From Micromonospora coriariae (lineage in GTDB: Bacteria; Actinomycetota; Actinomycetes; Mycobacteriales; Micromonosporaceae), in the NCBI RefSeq assembly GCF_900091455.1, contig NZ_LT607412.1:2294001-2358000 (forward strand): a DNA stretch of 64,000 nt. The letters are read 5' to 3'. The position numbers and the translations under genes are program-made. Under the pieces are notes generated by a model that was not told the origin of the DNA, did not search any database, and saw only the letters and a program-made list of their open reading frames with translations. This document shows, in pieces, positions 36,371 to 47,366 of the stretch (positions are counted from its first letter, which is position 1; each line of letters opens with the position of its first letter).

Positions 36371-37723
36371 TCACACCTCCCTGGAGTCCGAGCCGGTGGC
36401 GATGTTGGCCGGCTCCCGCTCGGCGACCACGCGCGTGATACGCGGGCTCGGTGGTACCTGAAGATCCATCGGTGGCAGCGGGAAGCTCCCGTACGGCCGG
36501 CTGTCCACCTTTTCCTGCGTCGTCGGCTTCGGCTGCGGTCGGCGGCTGGGCCAGAACAGCGTGGCGATCAGCAGGATGCCGGCCGGGATGCCGACGGCGA
36601 TCATCTTGCCGCGCGTGTCCCAGTCCTCGATGGAGCGCAGGCCCGACAGGACCAGGATCCAGACCAGGTTGATCGGCAGCAGCACCTTCCAGCCGAAGCG
36701 CATGAACTGGTCGTAACGCAGCCGAGGCAGCGTGCCGCGCAGCCACACGAAGACGAAGACCAGCGCGATCACCTTGCCGAAGAACCAGAGCATCGGCCAC
36801 CAACCGGAGTTGGCGCCCTCCCAGATGGTGATCGGCCACGGCGCACGCCAACCGCCGAGGAACAGCGTGGTGGTGACCGCCGACATGGTCACCATCGCGA
36901 CGTACTCGCTGAGCATGAAGAGCGCGAACTTCAGCGAGCTGTACTCGGTCATGAAGCCGGCGACCAGCTCGGACTCGGCCTCGGGCAGGTCGAACGGCGC
37001 CCGGTTGGTCTCGCCCACTGTGGCGATGAAGAAGATGATGAAGCTGGGCAGCAGCAGGATCGCGTACCAGCCGGGGGCGGGCAGGTCGAAACCGCCGATG
37101 CTCAGCTGCGTCCCGTGCGCCTGCTTGGCGACGATCCCGCTTGTGCTCATCGTGCCGGCGGTCATGAACACCGCCACGATGGAGAGCCCCATGGCGACCT
37201 CGTAGGAGATCATCTGGGCGCTCGACCGCAGGCCGCCGAGGAGCGGGTACGTCGAGCCGGACGCCCAGCCGCCCAGCACGATGCCGTAGACGCCCATCGA
37301 GGAGCAGGCCAGCAGCAACAGGACCGCCACCGGCACGTCGGTGACCTGCAGCGGCGTGTGGTGGCCGAAGATGCTCACCATCGGGCCGAACGGCACCACC
37401 GCCAGCGCGGTGACCGCGCAGATCACCGAGATGGTCGGGGCGAAGAAGTAGACGACCTTGTCGGCCGCCTTCGGCAGGATGTCCTCCTTGAAGGCCATCT
37501 TCAAACCGTCGGCGAGGGTCTGCAGCAGGCCGAACGGGCCGACCTGGTTGGGGCCGGGCCGCACCTGCATGTAGCCCACGACGCGCCGCTCGAACCAGAC
37601 GCCGAGCAGGGTGGCCACCAGACCGAAGGCGAACGCAAAGACGATCTTGATGAGAACCAGCCACCACGGATCGCGACCGAAGTCGGCCAGCGTCGGGTCC
37701 TGGGCCAGGTATGACGGAGTCAC
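36371..37723 (-). CDS. nuoH: NADH-quinone oxidoreductase subunit H
   Basis: 450-residue membrane subunit that forms much of the quinone chamber. Conserved parts are [20 protein letters not shown] (loop with several charged residues), [30 protein letters not shown] (the acidic loop that lines the quinone channel) and [15 protein letters not shown]. An actinobacterial C-terminal hydrophilic extension of about 60 residues follows the last helix. Overlaps nuoG by 4 nt. Confidence 0.97.
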   Translation of the reverse strand: MTPSYLAQDPTLADFGRDPWWLVLIKIVFAFAFGLVATLLGVWFERRVVGYMQVRPGPNQVGPFGLLQTLADGLKMAFKEDILPKAADKVVYFFAPTISVICAVTALAVVPFGPMVSIFGHHTPLQVTDVPVAVLLLLACSSMGVYGIVLGGWASGSTYPLLGGLRSSAQMISYEVAMGLSIVAVFMTAGTMSTSGIVAKQAHGTQLSIGGFDLPAPGWYAILLLPSFIIFFIATVGETNRAPFDLPEAESELVAGFMTEYSSLKFALFMLSEYVAMVTMSAVTTTLFLGGWRAPWPITIWEGANSGWWPMLWFFGKVIALVFVFVWLRGTLPRLRYDQFMRFGWKVLLPINLVWILVLSGLRSIEDWDTRGKMIAVGIPAGILLIATLFWPSRRPQPKPTTQEKVDSRPYGSFPLPPMDLQVPPSPRITRVVAEREPANIATGSDSREV

Positions 37724-40227
37724 TGGTTACCCCCGGTGTTGAGGAGCGGACCCGGGAGACCGGCCTCGTCCGCCGCCACCCGCCCGGCCGGAACGACCGC
37801 GCTCGGTGCGGGAACGGAGATCCGCACGACCGCGCCGGACGTCGCACCGAGGCTGCGTCGCACGGTCGAACCCGGTGAGTTGGTCGGCAGCCAGACCACG
37901 CCGTCCGGCATCTCGGTGAGCTCCGCCGGCAGGGTCAGCGCCCCCCGGTCCGTGCCCACCGTGACCGGGTCGCCATCGGCGACCCCGAGCGCCTCGGCGG
38001 TGCCCTTGCCCAGCCGCACCACCGGCGGGCGGGCGGTGCCGGCGAGGTGCTCGTCGCCGTCGGTCAGGGTGCCCAGGTCGACAAGCTGGTGCCAGGTGGC
38101 CAGCACGGCCTCCCCGGCGCCCGGGTGCGGCACAGTGCCCGGCGCCACCGACGGCGGGGCCGGCCGACGGGTGCGGGTCGCCGGCAGCGAGCCCAGCTCA
38201 CGGCGCACGCTCGGCACGTCAGCGGTGCCGAGCCGCACGTCGAGCAGCGCGGCAAGCGCGTCGAGCACCCGCCCGTCGTTCATCGCCGCGGTCTGCAGCA
38301 CCGCCTCGAACGGACGCAGCCGACCCTCCCAGTCCAGGAAGCTGCCGGCCTTCTCGACCACCGGGGCGATCGGGAGCACCACGTTGGCCCGCCGGGTCAC
38401 CGCGCTGCCGCGCAGCTCCAGGCTGACCAGGAAGGGCACCGCGTCCAGGGCGGTCTCGGCGAGCCGCGGGTCGGCCAGGTCGGCCGGGTCGACCCCGCCG
38501 ACCACCAGCGCGCCGAGCTGCCCGTTCGCCGCAGCCGCCAGGATCTGGTCGGTGTCCCGACCGGCCTGGCTCGGGATCACCCCGGCCGGGATGTCCCACG
38601 CCTCGCCCAGCTCGGCGCGGGCGGCCGGCTCGGTGACCAGCCGGCCACCGGGGAGCAGGTTGGGCAGGCAGCCCGCGTCGACCGCGCCGCGGTCACCCGC
38701 GCGCCGCGGCACCCAGGCCAGCTTCGCGCCGGTACGCCGAGCCACGTCCGCCGCGGCGGAGAGCCCGCCCGGCACGCTGGCCAGCCGCTCGCCGACGATC
38801 AGGATCGCGCCCGGCGCGCTCAGCGCCTCGGCGACCGTGGCGTGCTCGGCGAGCACGCTGGCCTCCTCGCCCGGCACCACCCGGGCCAGCTTGGCACCGA
38901 GCTTCTCCAGGCCCCGGGTGGCGAACGGCGCCAGCGCGTACACCGTCAGGGTCTTCTTCAGGTACGCCTTGCGCAGCCGCAGGAAGAGGATCGGGCACTC
39001 CTCCTCCGGCTCCAGGCCGACCAGCACCACCGCCGGCGCGTTCTCCACGTCGGTGTAGGTGACGTCGGTGACCCCGGCGACCGAGCTGGCCAGGAAGTCG
39101 GCCTCCTCGCGGGAGACCGGCCGGGCCCGGAAGTCGATGTCGTTGGTGTTCAGCGCCACCCGGGCGAACTTCGCGTACGCGTAGGCGTCCTCGACGGTCA
39201 GCCGACCGCCGGTGAGCACCGCAGTGCCCTGCCCGCTCTCGCGCGCCGCGTGCAGCCCCTCGGCAGCCACGGTGAGCGCCTCACTCCAGGACGCCTCGCG
39301 CAGCTCACCGGTCTGCTCGTCGCGGACCAGCGGAGTGGTCAGCCGGTCGGCGGCCCGGGTGTACTGGAAGCCCCACCGGCCCTTGTCGCAGTTCCACTCC
39401 TCGTTCACCGCCGGCTCGTCGCCGGCCAGCCGGCGCAGCACCTTGCCGCGCCGCCAGTCGGTGCGCTGCCCGCAACCAGCGGAGCAGTGCTCGCAGACGC
39501 TCGGGCTGGAGACCAGGTCGAACGGCCGGGCACGGAACCGGTACTGGGCACCGGTCAGCGCGCCCACCGGGCAGATCTGCACGGTGTTGCCGGAGAAGTA
39601 GGAGTTGAACGGCACGTCACCCGCGTCGCCCTCCTCGCCGTACGCGTCGTCCCGGTAGATGTTGATCTCCTCGGCGGACGACCGGCCCATCAGGTCGATG
39701 AACTTGTCGCCGGCGATCTCCTCGGAGAACCGGGTGCAGCGCTGGCAGAGCACGCAGCGCTCGCGGTCCAGCAGCACCTGGCTGCTGATCGCCACCGGCT
39801 TCTCGTACTCCCGCTTGTGTTCGTGGAAGCGCGAGTCGGTGCGGCCGGTGGACATCGCCTGGTTCTGCAGGGGGCACTCGCCGCCCTTGTCACACATCGG
39901 GCAGTCCAGGGGATGGTTGAGGAGCAGCAGCTCCATCACCCCCTCCTGCGCCTTCTTGGCCACCGGGGAGGTGAGCTGGGTGCGGACCACCATGCCGTCG
40001 GCGACGGCCTGGGTGCAGGAGGCGACCGGCTTACGCTGGCCCTCCACCTCGACCAGGCACTGCCGGCAGGCGCCGGCCGGTGCCAGCAGCGGGTGGTCGC
40101 AGAACCGGGGGATCTCGGTGCCCATCTGCTCGGCGACCCGGATCAGCAGCGTCCCCTTGGGGGCGGTGACCTCGACGCCGTCGATGGTGAGCGTGACGGT
40201 CTCGGTCTGCTTGGCTACGTCGGTCAT
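37720..40227 (-). CDS. nuoG: NADH-quinone oxidoreductase subunit G (iron-sulfur, molybdopterin-like)
   Basis: 835-residue subunit of the peripheral arm. The N-terminal ferredoxin-like domain has [15 protein letters not shown] (2Fe-2S), [17 protein letters not shown] (His-ligated 4Fe-4S) and [11 protein letters not shown] further CEHCSAGC plus Cys in WNCDKGRW about 27 residues on supply the ligands for the extra N7 cluster found in some bacteria. The rest is the molybdopterin-oxidoreductase-like fold, without cofactor-binding expectation. Its ATG overlaps the nuoF stop (TAATG). Confidence 0.96.
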   Translation of the reverse strand: MTDVAKQTETVTLTIDGVEVTAPKGTLLIRVAEQMGTEIPRFCDHPLLAPAGACRQCLVEVEGQRKPVASCTQAVADGMVVRTQLTSPVAKKAQEGVMELLLLNHPLDCPMCDKGGECPLQNQAMSTGRTDSRFHEHKREYEKPVAISSQVLLDRERCVLCQRCTRFSEEIAGDKFIDLMGRSSAEEINIYRDDAYGEEGDAGDVPFNSYFSGNTVQICPVGALTGAQYRFRARPFDLVSSPSVCEHCSAGCGQRTDWRRGKVLRRLAGDEPAVNEEWNCDKGRWGFQYTRAADRLTTPLVRDEQTGELREASWSEALTVAAEGLHAARESGQGTAVLTGGRLTVEDAYAYAKFARVALNTNDIDFRARPVSREEADFLASSVAGVTDVTYTDVENAPAVVLVGLEPEEECPILFLRLRKAYLKKTLTVYALAPFATRGLEKLGAKLARVVPGEEASVLAEHATVAEALSAPGAILIVGERLASVPGGLSAAADVARRTGAKLAWVPRRAGDRGAVDAGCLPNLLPGGRLVTEPAARAELGEAWDIPAGVIPSQAGRDTDQILAAAANGQLGALVVGGVDPADLADPRLAETALDAVPFLVSLELRGSAVTRRANVVLPIAPVVEKAGSFLDWEGRLRPFEAVLQTAAMNDGRVLDALAALLDVRLGTADVPSVRRELGSLPATRTRRPAPPSVAPGTVPHPGAGEAVLATWHQLVDLGTLTDGDEHLAGTARPPVVRLGKGTAEALGVADGDPVTVGTDRGALTLPAELTEMPDGVVWLPTNSPGSTVRRSLGATSGAVVRISVPAPSAVVPAGRVAADEAGLPGPLLNTGGNQ

Positions 40228-41543
40228 TAGTGGGCTCCCACCAGCTGCTTGTCCGACAGCTTCGGCGCGGTACGTCCCTCGATGTAGTCGAGGTAGTCCT
40301 GCTTGAAGTACTTCAGTGACGAGGTCACCGAGCTGGTCGCACCGTCACCCAGACCGCAGAACGAGCGGCCGAGGATGTTGTCGCAGGTGTCCAGCAGGGT
40401 GTCCAGGTCCTCGTGGGTGCCCTGGCCGGCGAGGATCCGCCGGTAGACCCGGACCATCCAGTAGTTGCCCTCGCGGCACGGGGTGCACTTGCCGCACGAC
40501 TCGTGGTGGTAGAAATCCAGCCACCGGTACGTCGCGTAGACCGGGCAGTCCTGGTCGGAGAAGATCTGCGTGGCCGTGGTGCCGAGGATCGAGCCGGCCG
40601 CCGCCACCCCCTCGAAGTCCAGTGGCACGTCCAGGTGCTCGGCGGCGAGCAGCGGGGTGGACGAGCCGCCCGGGGTCCAGAACCGCAGGTTGTGGCCGGG
40701 CTGCATCCCGCCGGCCAGCTCCAGCAGCTCGCGCAGCGTGACACCCATCGAGCACTCGTACTGGCCCGGGTTGGCGACCCGGCCGGAGAGCGAGTAGATC
40801 ATCGGTCCGGAGGACTTCTCGGTGCCCATGCTCTTCCACCAGTCGGCCCCACCGAGCACGATCGGCGGCACGCTGGCGATCGTGCCGACGTTGTTCACCA
40901 CCGTCGGGCTCGCGTACAGGCCGTGGGTGGCCGGGAACGGCGGGCGCAGCCGGGGCTGACCCCGGAACCCCTCCAGCGAGTCCAGCAGCGCCGTCTCCTC
41001 GCCGCAGATGTACGCCCCGGCGCCGGAGTGCACCACCAGCTCCAGGTCGTAGCCGCTGCCCAGGATGTTCCGGCCCAGGTAACCCTTGTCGTACGCCTCC
41101 TGGACCGCGTTGCGCAGCCGGCGCGCGGCGTGCACCGCCTCGCCCCGGATGTAGATGTAGGCGCGGGCGGCCCGGATCGCGTACGACGCGATGATGACGC
41201 CCTCGACCAGCGAGTGCGGGTCGTGGGTCATCAGCGGCAGGTCCTTGCAGGTGCCCGGCTCGCCCTCGTCGGCGTTGACCACCAGGTAGTGCGGCTTGCC
41301 GTCGCCCTGCGGGATGAAGCCCCACTTGAGACCGGTGGGGAAGCCCGCGCCGCCCCGGCCGCGCAGCCCGGAGTCCTTGATGAGCTGGATCAGGTCGTCC
41401 GGGTGGGCCTTGAGCGCCTTGCGCAGCGCGGCGTAGCCGTCCAGCTGCTCGTACGTGCCGATCCGCCAGGCGTCCGGCGACAGCCAGCGCTTGGTCAGCA
41501 CCGGCGTCAGCTTGGCCAGCGTCTCCGGGCGGGGAGTGGTCAC
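40227..41543 (-). CDS. nuoF: NADH-quinone oxidoreductase subunit F (NADH and FMN binding)
   Basis: 438-residue catalytic subunit that oxidises NADH. The dinucleotide/FMN site is seen in [18 protein letters not shown] and [28 protein letters not shown] follows. Cluster N3 ligands are [12 protein letters not shown] and the downstream Cys in [12 protein letters not shown] start overlapping the nuoE stop (GTGA). Confidence 0.97.
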   Translation of the reverse strand: MTTPRPETLAKLTPVLTKRWLSPDAWRIGTYEQLDGYAALRKALKAHPDDLIQLIKDSGLRGRGGAGFPTGLKWGFIPQGDGKPHYLVVNADEGEPGTCKDLPLMTHDPHSLVEGVIIASYAIRAARAYIYIRGEAVHAARRLRNAVQEAYDKGYLGRNILGSGYDLELVVHSGAGAYICGEETALLDSLEGFRGQPRLRPPFPATHGLYASPTVVNNVGTIASVPPIVLGGADWWKSMGTEKSSGPMIYSLSGRVANPGQYECSMGVTLRELLELAGGMQPGHNLRFWTPGGSSTPLLAAEHLDVPLDFEGVAAAGSILGTTATQIFSDQDCPVYATYRWLDFYHHESCGKCTPCREGNYWMVRVYRRILAGQGTHEDLDTLLDTCDNILGRSFCGLGDGATSSVTSSLKYFKQDYLDYIEGRTAPKLSDKQLVGAH

Positions 41544-42706
41544 TTCTGGGCCCCCGTTTCGCTCGCGACGGTGGAGGTCGCGCCATCGGCGCTCGCCGAC
41601 GCTTCGTTGAGGTTGCGCTCCTGCGCGCCGGTGGAGTCACCGGCCGGCTTGCCGTCACCGGCCGGCGCGTTGGTCGCCACGCCGGCGGCCTCCGCCTCCT
41701 GCGCGTCGCGCGGGGCCGGCGGCGAGGTCTCCGCCGGAACCTTGGTGCCGGGTGCGTCGGGCACTGCGGTCGCCGCGTCCGGCTGGCGGGTCTCGGCGGT
41801 ACGTACCTGCGGCGACTTGTCGTCCGGCGCCTTCACGTCCGGCGCGGTGCTGCCGGTCGCCGCCGCGGCGGGAGCCGGCTGGCCGGCGCCGGCGTTGCCG
41901 GGCGTACCCGTCGGAGCGGACGCCCCGTCGCCACCCTTCACCGGGCTGACCTGCGGGGCGGGCGCCTCGGCCGGCTTCGCGGCGGCCTCGGCGGCCTTCG
42001 CCTTGGCGGCCGCCTTGTCCGCCTCGGCCTTGCTGCGGATCGGGGTGTTCGGGTCGAAGCCCGGCACCGAGACCCCGTGCTGCTGTGCCAGCCGCAACCC
42101 GCGCAGGGTGGGCTCGCCCGGCCCGCCGTCGGCGACCGCGCCGTCCCGCTCGTCGGCGAAACCGGCGAGCTGGACCGCCATCTCCTTGAGCGTGCAGAGC
42201 CGGGCGCCCCGGGTCGGCATCGGCCGGCCGCCGGCGCGCAGCTCATCGACCACACCGACCGCTGTGGACGAGTCCACGCCGTCGAAGAAGTCGTAGTTGA
42301 CGGTCATCACCGGGCCGTAGTCGCAGGCCGCCAGGCACTCGGCGTGCTCCAGGGTGATCTTCCCGTCGGCGGTGGTCTCGTCGTGCCCGACACCGAGGTG
42401 CTCGGCGAGGGTGTCGTAGACCTCCTGGCCGCCGAGCACGTTGCACATGGTGTTGGTGCAGACGCTGACCAGGAAGTCGCCGGTCGGCTTGCGCTTGTAC
42501 ATGGTGTAGAAGGTGGCCACCGCGCCGACCTGGGCCTTGTTCAGCCCGAGCACCTCGGCGCAGAACGCGACACCGGCCGGAGAGACGTACCCCTCCTCCG
42601 ACTGGACCAGGTGCAGCAGCGGCAGCAGCGCCGAGCGGGACCGGTCCGCCGGGTAGCGGGCGATGATCTCGCGCGCCCGCTCGCGAGTCGTTTCAGTGAA
42701 AGTCAT
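41540..42706 (-). CDS. nuoE: NADH-quinone oxidoreductase subunit E with long C-terminal extension
   Basis: 388 residues, versus about 165 in E. coli. Residues 1-~175 are the thioredoxin-like 2Fe-2S domain: the four Cys lie in CTNTMC and ECLAAC. Residues ~200-388 are a low-complexity tail of Ala, Pro, Gly, Lys, Asp and Thr, with an Ala/Lys-rich start ([20 protein letters not shown]) that could be helical and a disordered rest. Tails occur in other actinobacterial NuoE proteins but this one is long. It overlaps nuoD by 4 nt and nuoF by 4 nt, so the tail is clearly translated in register with its neighbours. Confidence 0.95.
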   Translation of the reverse strand: MTFTETTRERAREIIARYPADRSRSALLPLLHLVQSEEGYVSPAGVAFCAEVLGLNKAQVGAVATFYTMYKRKPTGDFLVSVCTNTMCNVLGGQEVYDTLAEHLGVGHDETTADGKITLEHAECLAACDYGPVMTVNYDFFDGVDSSTAVGVVDELRAGGRPMPTRGARLCTLKEMAVQLAGFADERDGAVADGGPGEPTLRGLRLAQQHGVSVPGFDPNTPIRSKAEADKAAAKAKAAEAAAKPAEAPAPQVSPVKGGDGASAPTGTPGNAGAGQPAPAAAATGSTAPDVKAPDDKSPQVRTAETRQPDAATAVPDAPGTKVPAETSPPAPRDAQEAEAAGVATNAPAGDGKPAGDSTGAQERNLNEASASADGATSTVASETGAQK

Positions 42707-44028
42707 CGGTCACAACCACCCATCACGGGGTCCAGCGAGGCGCCGCCGGCGATCACGTCGGCGATCAGGCCGCCCTCGGCCATCGCCGGGAGAGCCTGGA
42801 GGTTGACGAAGCTCGGTTCCCGGTAGTGCACCCGGTACGGCCGGGTGCCACCGTCGGAGACCGCGTGCACGCCCAACTCGCCGCGGGGCGACTCGATGCC
42901 GACGTACACCTGGCCCGGCGGGACCCGGAAGCCCTCGGTGACCAGCTTGAAGTGGTGGATCAGCGACTCCATCGACTGACCCATGATCTTCGCGACGTGC
43001 TCCAGCGAGTTGCCCATGCCGTCGACGCCGATGGCCAGCTGCGCCGGCCAGGCGATCTTGCGGTCGGCGACCATCACCGGCCCCGGCCGCAGCCGGTCCA
43101 GCGCCTGCTCGACCAGCTTCAACGACTCCCGGATCTCGGCGAGCCGGACCAGGTAGCGGCCCCACACGTCACCGTCCGGGTGCGTCGGCACGTCGAACTC
43201 GTACGTCTCGTAACCGCAGTACGGCATGGTCTTGCGCAGGTCCCAGGCCAACCCGGCGGAGCGCAGCACCGGCCCGGTGATGCCGAGCGCCACGCAGCCG
43301 GTCACGTCCAGCACAGCGACGTTCTTCGTCCGCTCGGTCCAGATCGGCTGGCCGGAGAGGAGGTCCTCGTACTCCTTGAGCTTCTTCGGCATCATCTTCA
43401 GGAACTCGCGGATCTTGACGATCGCCTCGTCCGGCACGTCCTGCGCCACGCCGCCCGGCCGGACGTACGCGTGGTTCATCCGCAGGCCGGTGATGGTCTC
43501 GAAGATGTCGAGGATGTACTCCCGCTCGCGGAAGCCGTAGAGCATGATCGAGATCGCGCCCAGCTCCATGCCGGTGGTCGCCAGCCAGACCAGGTGCGAC
43601 GAGATCCGGTTGAGCTCCATCATCAGCACGCGGATGGTGGTGGCGCGCTCGGTGATGTCATCGGTGATGCCGAGCAGCTTCTCGACGGCGAGGGCGTACG
43701 CCGTCTCGTTGAACAGCGGCGCGAGGTAGTCCATCCGGGTCACGAACGTCGAGCCCTGGACCCAGTTGCGGTATTCGAGGTTCTTCTCGATGCCGGTGTG
43801 CAGGTAGCCGACGACCGAGCGGGCCTCGCGGACCGTCTCGCCCTCCAGCTCCAGGATCAGCCGCAGCACCCCGTGCGTGGACGGGTGCTGCGGACCCATG
43901 TTGACGACGATCCGCTCGTCGTTGATCGGGTCGGTGCTCGAGACGACCGTGTCCCAGTCCCCACCGGTGACGGTGAAGACCCTGCCCTCGGTGGTCTCGC
44001 GTTCGGTCGCGTAGTTCGACGTGGTCAC
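42703..44028 (-). CDS. nuoD: NADH-quinone oxidoreductase subunit D
   Basis: 441-residue 49-kDa-type subunit at the quinone site, related to the large subunit of NiFe hydrogenases. Signature [15 protein letters not shown] near residue 44, then [14 protein letters not shown], the loop with [10 protein letters not shown], and the C-terminal [18 protein letters not shown] start overlapping the nuoC stop. Immediately followed by nuoE (ATGA overlap). Confidence 0.97.
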   Translation of the reverse strand: MTTSNYATERETTEGRVFTVTGGDWDTVVSSTDPINDERIVVNMGPQHPSTHGVLRLILELEGETVREARSVVGYLHTGIEKNLEYRNWVQGSTFVTRMDYLAPLFNETAYALAVEKLLGITDDITERATTIRVLMMELNRISSHLVWLATTGMELGAISIMLYGFREREYILDIFETITGLRMNHAYVRPGGVAQDVPDEAIVKIREFLKMMPKKLKEYEDLLSGQPIWTERTKNVAVLDVTGCVALGITGPVLRSAGLAWDLRKTMPYCGYETYEFDVPTHPDGDVWGRYLVRLAEIRESLKLVEQALDRLRPGPVMVADRKIAWPAQLAIGVDGMGNSLEHVAKIMGQSMESLIHHFKLVTEGFRVPPGQVYVGIESPRGELGVHAVSDGGTRPYRVHYREPSFVNLQALPAMAEGGLIADVIAGGASLDPVMGGCDR

Positions 44029-44762
44029 TGGTAGGACCTCCTCCGGTCCGGCGGCGGGATCTCAGCGCCCTTGTACTCGACCGCCACGCCACCGAGCGGG
44101 TAGTCCTTGCGCTGCGGGTGGCCCTCCCAGTCGTCCGGCATGAGGATCCGGGTCAGGTTGGGGTGGCCGTCGAAGACGATGCCGAACATGTCGTACGCCT
44201 CCCGCTCCTGCCAGTCGGCGGTCGGGTAGATCGCCGTCACGCTGGGCAGGTGCGGGCTCTCCACGGAGACGGCGGCCTCCAGGCGAACCCGACGCCGGTA
44301 GGTCATCGAGGTGAGCAGGTAGACCACGTGCAGCCGACGCTCGTCGGCGCCGAGGTAGTCCACACCGGACACCGATGAGCACAGCTCGAAGCGCAGCGCC
44401 AGGTCGTCCCGCATCACCTGGCAGACCTCGGCGATCCGCTCGGGGCGTACGTGCAGGGTCAGCTCGCCGCGGTCGACCACGACCTTCTCGATCGCGTCGC
44501 CGAAGGCCGGGTACGCCTCCTCCAGCGCGTCGCGGACCTCGTCGAAGTAGCCGCCGTACGGCCGGGCGGCCTCCTCGATCGGCTGGCGCGGGCGGACCAG
44601 GCCGCCGTAGCCGGACACGTCGCCGGTGCCCTGGTTGCCGAACATCCCGCGGCCGGCCGGGCTGGCCGGCGGGTACTCGGCGGGGGCGGTGCCGCTGGCA
44701 CCGGCCGGGGTGACCGGTACCGGCACGCCGCCGTCGTTGTTCCTGTCGTTCGGTGCGGTCAC
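44025..44762 (-). CDS. nuoC: NADH-quinone oxidoreductase subunit C
   Basis: 245-residue 30-kDa-type subunit that packs against NuoD. The first ~70 residues are a Gly/Pro-rich extension ([17 protein letters not shown] onward) seen in actinobacteria. The conserved domain includes [17 protein letters not shown]-like basic strand [11 protein letters not shown] and the signature [17 protein letters not shown] with [20 protein letters not shown]. The GTG at 44762 overlaps the nuoB stop by 4 nt; a longer in-frame reading upstream runs through nuoB and is rejected. Confidence 0.96.
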   Translation of the reverse strand: MTAPNDRNNDGGVPVPVTPAGASGTAPAEYPPASPAGRGMFGNQGTGDVSGYGGLVRPRQPIEEAARPYGGYFDEVRDALEEAYPAFGDAIEKVVVDRGELTLHVRPERIAEVCQVMRDDLALRFELCSSVSGVDYLGADERRLHVVYLLTSMTYRRRVRLEAAVSVESPHLPSVTAIYPTADWQEREAYDMFGIVFDGHPNLTRILMPDDWEGHPQRKDYPLGGVAVEYKGAEIPPPDRRRSYQ

Positions 44763-45436
44763 TTCGGGCCCCTGTGAGCGTGGAGGTGGTTCTGCGCGTT
44801 CATCCAGTTCTCGATTCGCAGCTGCTCCTCGCGCCCCTCGCGGACCGCCCGGGTCCACTCGGCACGCCGGGCCTTGTCGTTGCGGTACGAGGACGGCATG
44901 GAGCCGTAGGGCACGACCGGTACGTCGCCACGCTCCTGGCGGGCCGCCAGCATCTTGCGGCCGTTCGGGCCCAGCGGCTCGTACATGATCTTCTCGCGGA
45001 GCTTGAGGATCGCGTCGATCAGCATCTCCGGCCGCGGCGGGCAACCGGGCAGGTACATGTCGACAGGTACGACGTGGTCGACGCCCTGCACGATCGCGTA
45101 GTTGTTGAACATGCCGCCGCTGCTCGCGCAGACGCCCATGGAGAGCACCCAGCGGGGCTCCGCCATCTGGTCGTAGATCTGGCGCAGCACGGGCGCCATC
45201 TTCTGACTCACCCGGCCGGCGACGATCATCAGGTCGGCCTGCCGGGGCGAGGCCCGGAAGACCTCCATGCCCCAACGACCCATGTCGTAGTGCGGGCCAC
45301 CGGCGGCCATCATCTCGATGGCACAGCAGGCCAGGCCGAAGGTGGCGCCCCACACGGACGACTTCCGGGACCAGTTGACCAGCTTCTCCACCGAGGTGAG
45401 CAGGACGCCGGCGGGAAGCTTCTCCTCGATGCCCAT
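44759..45436 (-). CDS. nuoB: NADH-quinone oxidoreductase subunit B
   Basis: 225-residue PSST-type subunit carrying cluster N2, the last iron-sulfur cluster before the quinone. Ligands: the tandem Cys in [11 protein letters not shown], Cys in [13 protein letters not shown], and Cys in LPGCPPRPE. The C-terminal part after residue ~165 is an actinobacterial extension that ends close to nuoC. ATG chosen at 45436, 15 nt after the nuoA stop region, where GGAACG precedes it. Confidence 0.97.
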   Translation of the reverse strand: MGIEEKLPAGVLLTSVEKLVNWSRKSSVWGATFGLACCAIEMMAAGGPHYDMGRWGMEVFRASPRQADLMIVAGRVSQKMAPVLRQIYDQMAEPRWVLSMGVCASSGGMFNNYAIVQGVDHVVPVDMYLPGCPPRPEMLIDAILKLREKIMYEPLGPNGRKMLAARQERGDVPVVPYGSMPSSYRNDKARRAEWTRAVREGREEQLRIENWMNAQNHLHAHRGPK

Positions 45437-45450
45437 CTGACGTTCCTTCC

Positions 45451-45816
45451 TCAGTCCCAGTCCAGGCCGCCGCGCCGCCACACATAGGCGTACGCGACGA
45501 AGACCGCGACGATGAACAGGACCATCTCCACGAAGCCGAAGATCGGCAGGGCGTCGAACGAGACCGCCCAGGGGTAGAGGAAGATGATCTCGATGTCGAA
45601 GACGATGAAGAGCATCGCCGTCAGGTAGAACTTGATCGGGAACCGCCCGCCGCCTACCGGCTGGGGGCTGGGCTCGATGCCGCACTCGTAAGCCTCGAGT
45701 TTGGCCTTGTTGTAACGACGGGGACCAGCGAAGCGGGCGGCGCCAACGGAGAACAGCGAAAACGCCGCGGCGAGGGCAAACAGCCCGATGATCGGTGCGT
45801 AAGGCGAGAGCGACAT
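45451..45816 (-). CDS. nuoA: NADH-quinone oxidoreductase subunit A
   Basis: 121-residue membrane subunit with three helices, first gene of the operon. The loop [23 protein letters not shown] is the family signature near the quinone entrance (Cys in the mobile loop), followed by [16 protein letters not shown]. The ATG has AGGAG 7 nt upstream. TAGTGT (45865-45870, minus strand) is a possible -10 box, so nuo may have its own promoter as well as reading through from the menJ-like gene. Confidence 0.97.
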   Translation of the reverse strand: MSLSPYAPIIGLFALAAAFSLFSVGAARFAGPRRYNKAKLEAYECGIEPSPQPVGGGRFPIKFYLTAMLFIVFDIEIIFLYPWAVSFDALPIFGFVEMVLFIVAVFVAYAYVWRRGGLDWD

Positions 45817-45919
45817 CGTTTTCTCCTGCTCGTCCTTCCCTGCCCTCGGTGCTTGACGAAAATCACACTATTCACGTCCCTCGCGGGGGCTGCCGGCGGG
45901 GGTCGATCTCTGTCCGGTC

Positions 45920-45939
45920 CGGGGCTGTGACCAGCCCCG
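45920..45939 (-). terminator. Short hairpin between menJ-like gene and nuoA
   Basis: 8-bp perfect stem (CGGGGCTG with CAGCCCCG), TGAC loop, starting 11 nt beyond the menJ-like stop; weak terminator or attenuator, no T tract. Confidence 0.45.
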
Positions 45940-45950
45940 ACACGGTCCAT

Positions 45951-47228
45951 CTACACCGCTGGCGCTACCTTCGTCATCGCGTTGATGACCCGGTCCATCG
46001 CGTCCCCGCCACGCGGGTCGGTCAGGTTGGCCAGCAGCTTGAGTACGAAGCGCATCAGCGTCGGGTGCGGCATTCCGTGCTTGGTGGCGATCCGCATGAT
46101 TTCCGGACGGCCGATCAGCTTCACGAAGATGCCGCCCAGCCGGTAGTAACCACCGAGCCGGGCCTTCAGCTCGTTCGGGTACGCCATCAGCGCCCGCTCC
46201 CGCTCGGGGCCGGCGGGCCGCGCGAGGGCCTGCAACGCGGCCTCCGCGGCCAGCTCGCCGGATTCCATGGCGTAGGCGATGCCCTCACCGTTGAACGGGT
46301 TGACCATGCCGCCGGAGTCGCCGACCAGCATCACGCCACGGGTGTAGTGCGGCACCCGGTTGAAGCCCATCGGCAGCGCGGCACCGAGGATCGGGCCGTC
46401 GGCGTTGGTCTCGTCGGTCATCCCCCAGTCTTCCGGGGTGTTGGCGAGCCAGTCGGTGAGCAGCCGGCGGTAGTTGGTCTTGCCGAACGCGGAGGACGAG
46501 TTGAGCACGCCGAGTCCGACGTTTACCCGCCCGTCACCGAGCCCGAAGATCCAGCCGTACCCGGGCAGCAGGTTGTCGCCGCTGTCCTTGCTGCGCAGCT
46601 CCAGCCAGGACTCCAGGTAGTTGTCGTCGTGCTTGACCGGGGAACGGTAGTAGCGGCGGACGGCCACGCCGATCGGCCGGTCCTCCCGCTTGGCCAGCCC
46701 GAGCGCGAGCGGGAACCGGCCGGAGACCCCGTCCGCCGCCACGACCAGCGGTGCGTGGAAGGTCGCGGGCTCCTTGCCCGGGCCCACCTCCGCCTCGACG
46801 CCGGCCACCCGACCGTCGCCGTCGAGCACCGGGCCCAGCACGTTGACGTTGGTCCGCAGCTTGGCGCCGGCGGCCACCGCCCGCTGGGCGAGCAGGTCGT
46901 CGAAGTCGAGTCTGGTGCGCACCAGGCCGTAGTTGGGGAAGCTGGCGAGCTCCGGCCAGTCCAGTTCCAGGCGTACCCCGCCGCCGATCACCCGCAGGCC
47001 CCGGTTGTGCAGCCAGCCGGCCTCGGGCGAGGTGTCCACGCCCATCCGGACGAGCTGGCGCACCGCGCGCGGGGTCAGTCCATCGCCGCAGACCTTCTCC
47101 CGGGGGAACTCGGTCTTCTCCAGCAGCAGCACCCGTACGCCGTGCCGCGCCAGGTGGTAAGCCGTCGCCGATCCACCGGGACCGGCGCCCACGACGATGA
47201 CGTCGGCATCGTGTTCCACCGCGGTCAT
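45951..47228 (-). CDS. FAD-dependent prenyl reductase, MenJ-like (geranylgeranyl reductase family)
   Basis: 425-residue flavoprotein. The N-terminal dinucleotide-binding motif is VVGAGPGGSATAYHLA, and the second FAD motif is GVMLVGDSGGMVNPFNGEGI. The family includes MenJ of mycobacteria, which saturates one isoprene unit of menaquinone, and archaeal/plant geranylgeranyl reductases. Location just upstream of nuoA and downstream of menG favours menaquinone reduction. The ATG at 47228 is chosen because GGGAGGAG lies 6 nt upstream; an earlier in-frame ATG would sit inside the candidate Rex operator. Expression is probably redox controlled through that site. Confidence 0.88.
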   Translation of the reverse strand: MTAVEHDADVIVVGAGPGGSATAYHLARHGVRVLLLEKTEFPREKVCGDGLTPRAVRQLVRMGVDTSPEAGWLHNRGLRVIGGGVRLELDWPELASFPNYGLVRTRLDFDDLLAQRAVAAGAKLRTNVNVLGPVLDGDGRVAGVEAEVGPGKEPATFHAPLVVAADGVSGRFPLALGLAKREDRPIGVAVRRYYRSPVKHDDNYLESWLELRSKDSGDNLLPGYGWIFGLGDGRVNVGLGVLNSSSAFGKTNYRRLLTDWLANTPEDWGMTDETNADGPILGAALPMGFNRVPHYTRGVMLVGDSGGMVNPFNGEGIAYAMESGELAAEAALQALARPAGPERERALMAYPNELKARLGGYYRLGGIFVKLIGRPEIMRIATKHGMPHPTLMRFVLKLLANLTDPRGGDAMDRVINAMTKVAPAV

Positions 47229-47248
47229 CCGCGCCTCCTCCCGCACGC

Positions 47249-47266
47249 TCGTGAAATGCTTCACAA
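47249..47266 (-). promoter_or_regulatory. Candidate Rex operator (NADH/NAD+ sensor site) before menJ-like gene
   Basis: On the minus strand the site reads TTGTGAAGCATTTCACGA, matching the Rex operator TTGTGAA-N4-TTCACAA at all but one conserved base. It lies just downstream of a -10-like TACACT (47280-47285) and 20 nt before the start codon, a repressing position. Rex is known to control nuo in Streptomyces. Confidence 0.7.
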
Positions 47267-47282
47267 GCCAGACGGGACGAGT

Positions 47283-47300
47283 GTATGACCGGCGTCATAC
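47283..47300. promoter_or_regulatory. Inverted repeat GTATGAC-N4-GTCATAC over the menJ-like promoter
   Basis: Perfect 7-bp inverted repeat with a CGGC centre, overlapping the -10-like TACACT. It is a second candidate operator, of a kind used by TetR- or GntR-type dimers. Confidence 0.45.
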
Positions 47301-47366
47301 CTGCCCAGGATCAGGGGTACCTAACTCGCCGATGTGACAGTCGATGACCGTCCACAGCAGCAGGTG

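Noticed and set aside
45795..47288. Long plus-strand frame opposite the menJ-like gene
   Set aside because: Shadow of the minus-strand flavoprotein, which has clear FAD motifs and a ribosome binding site.
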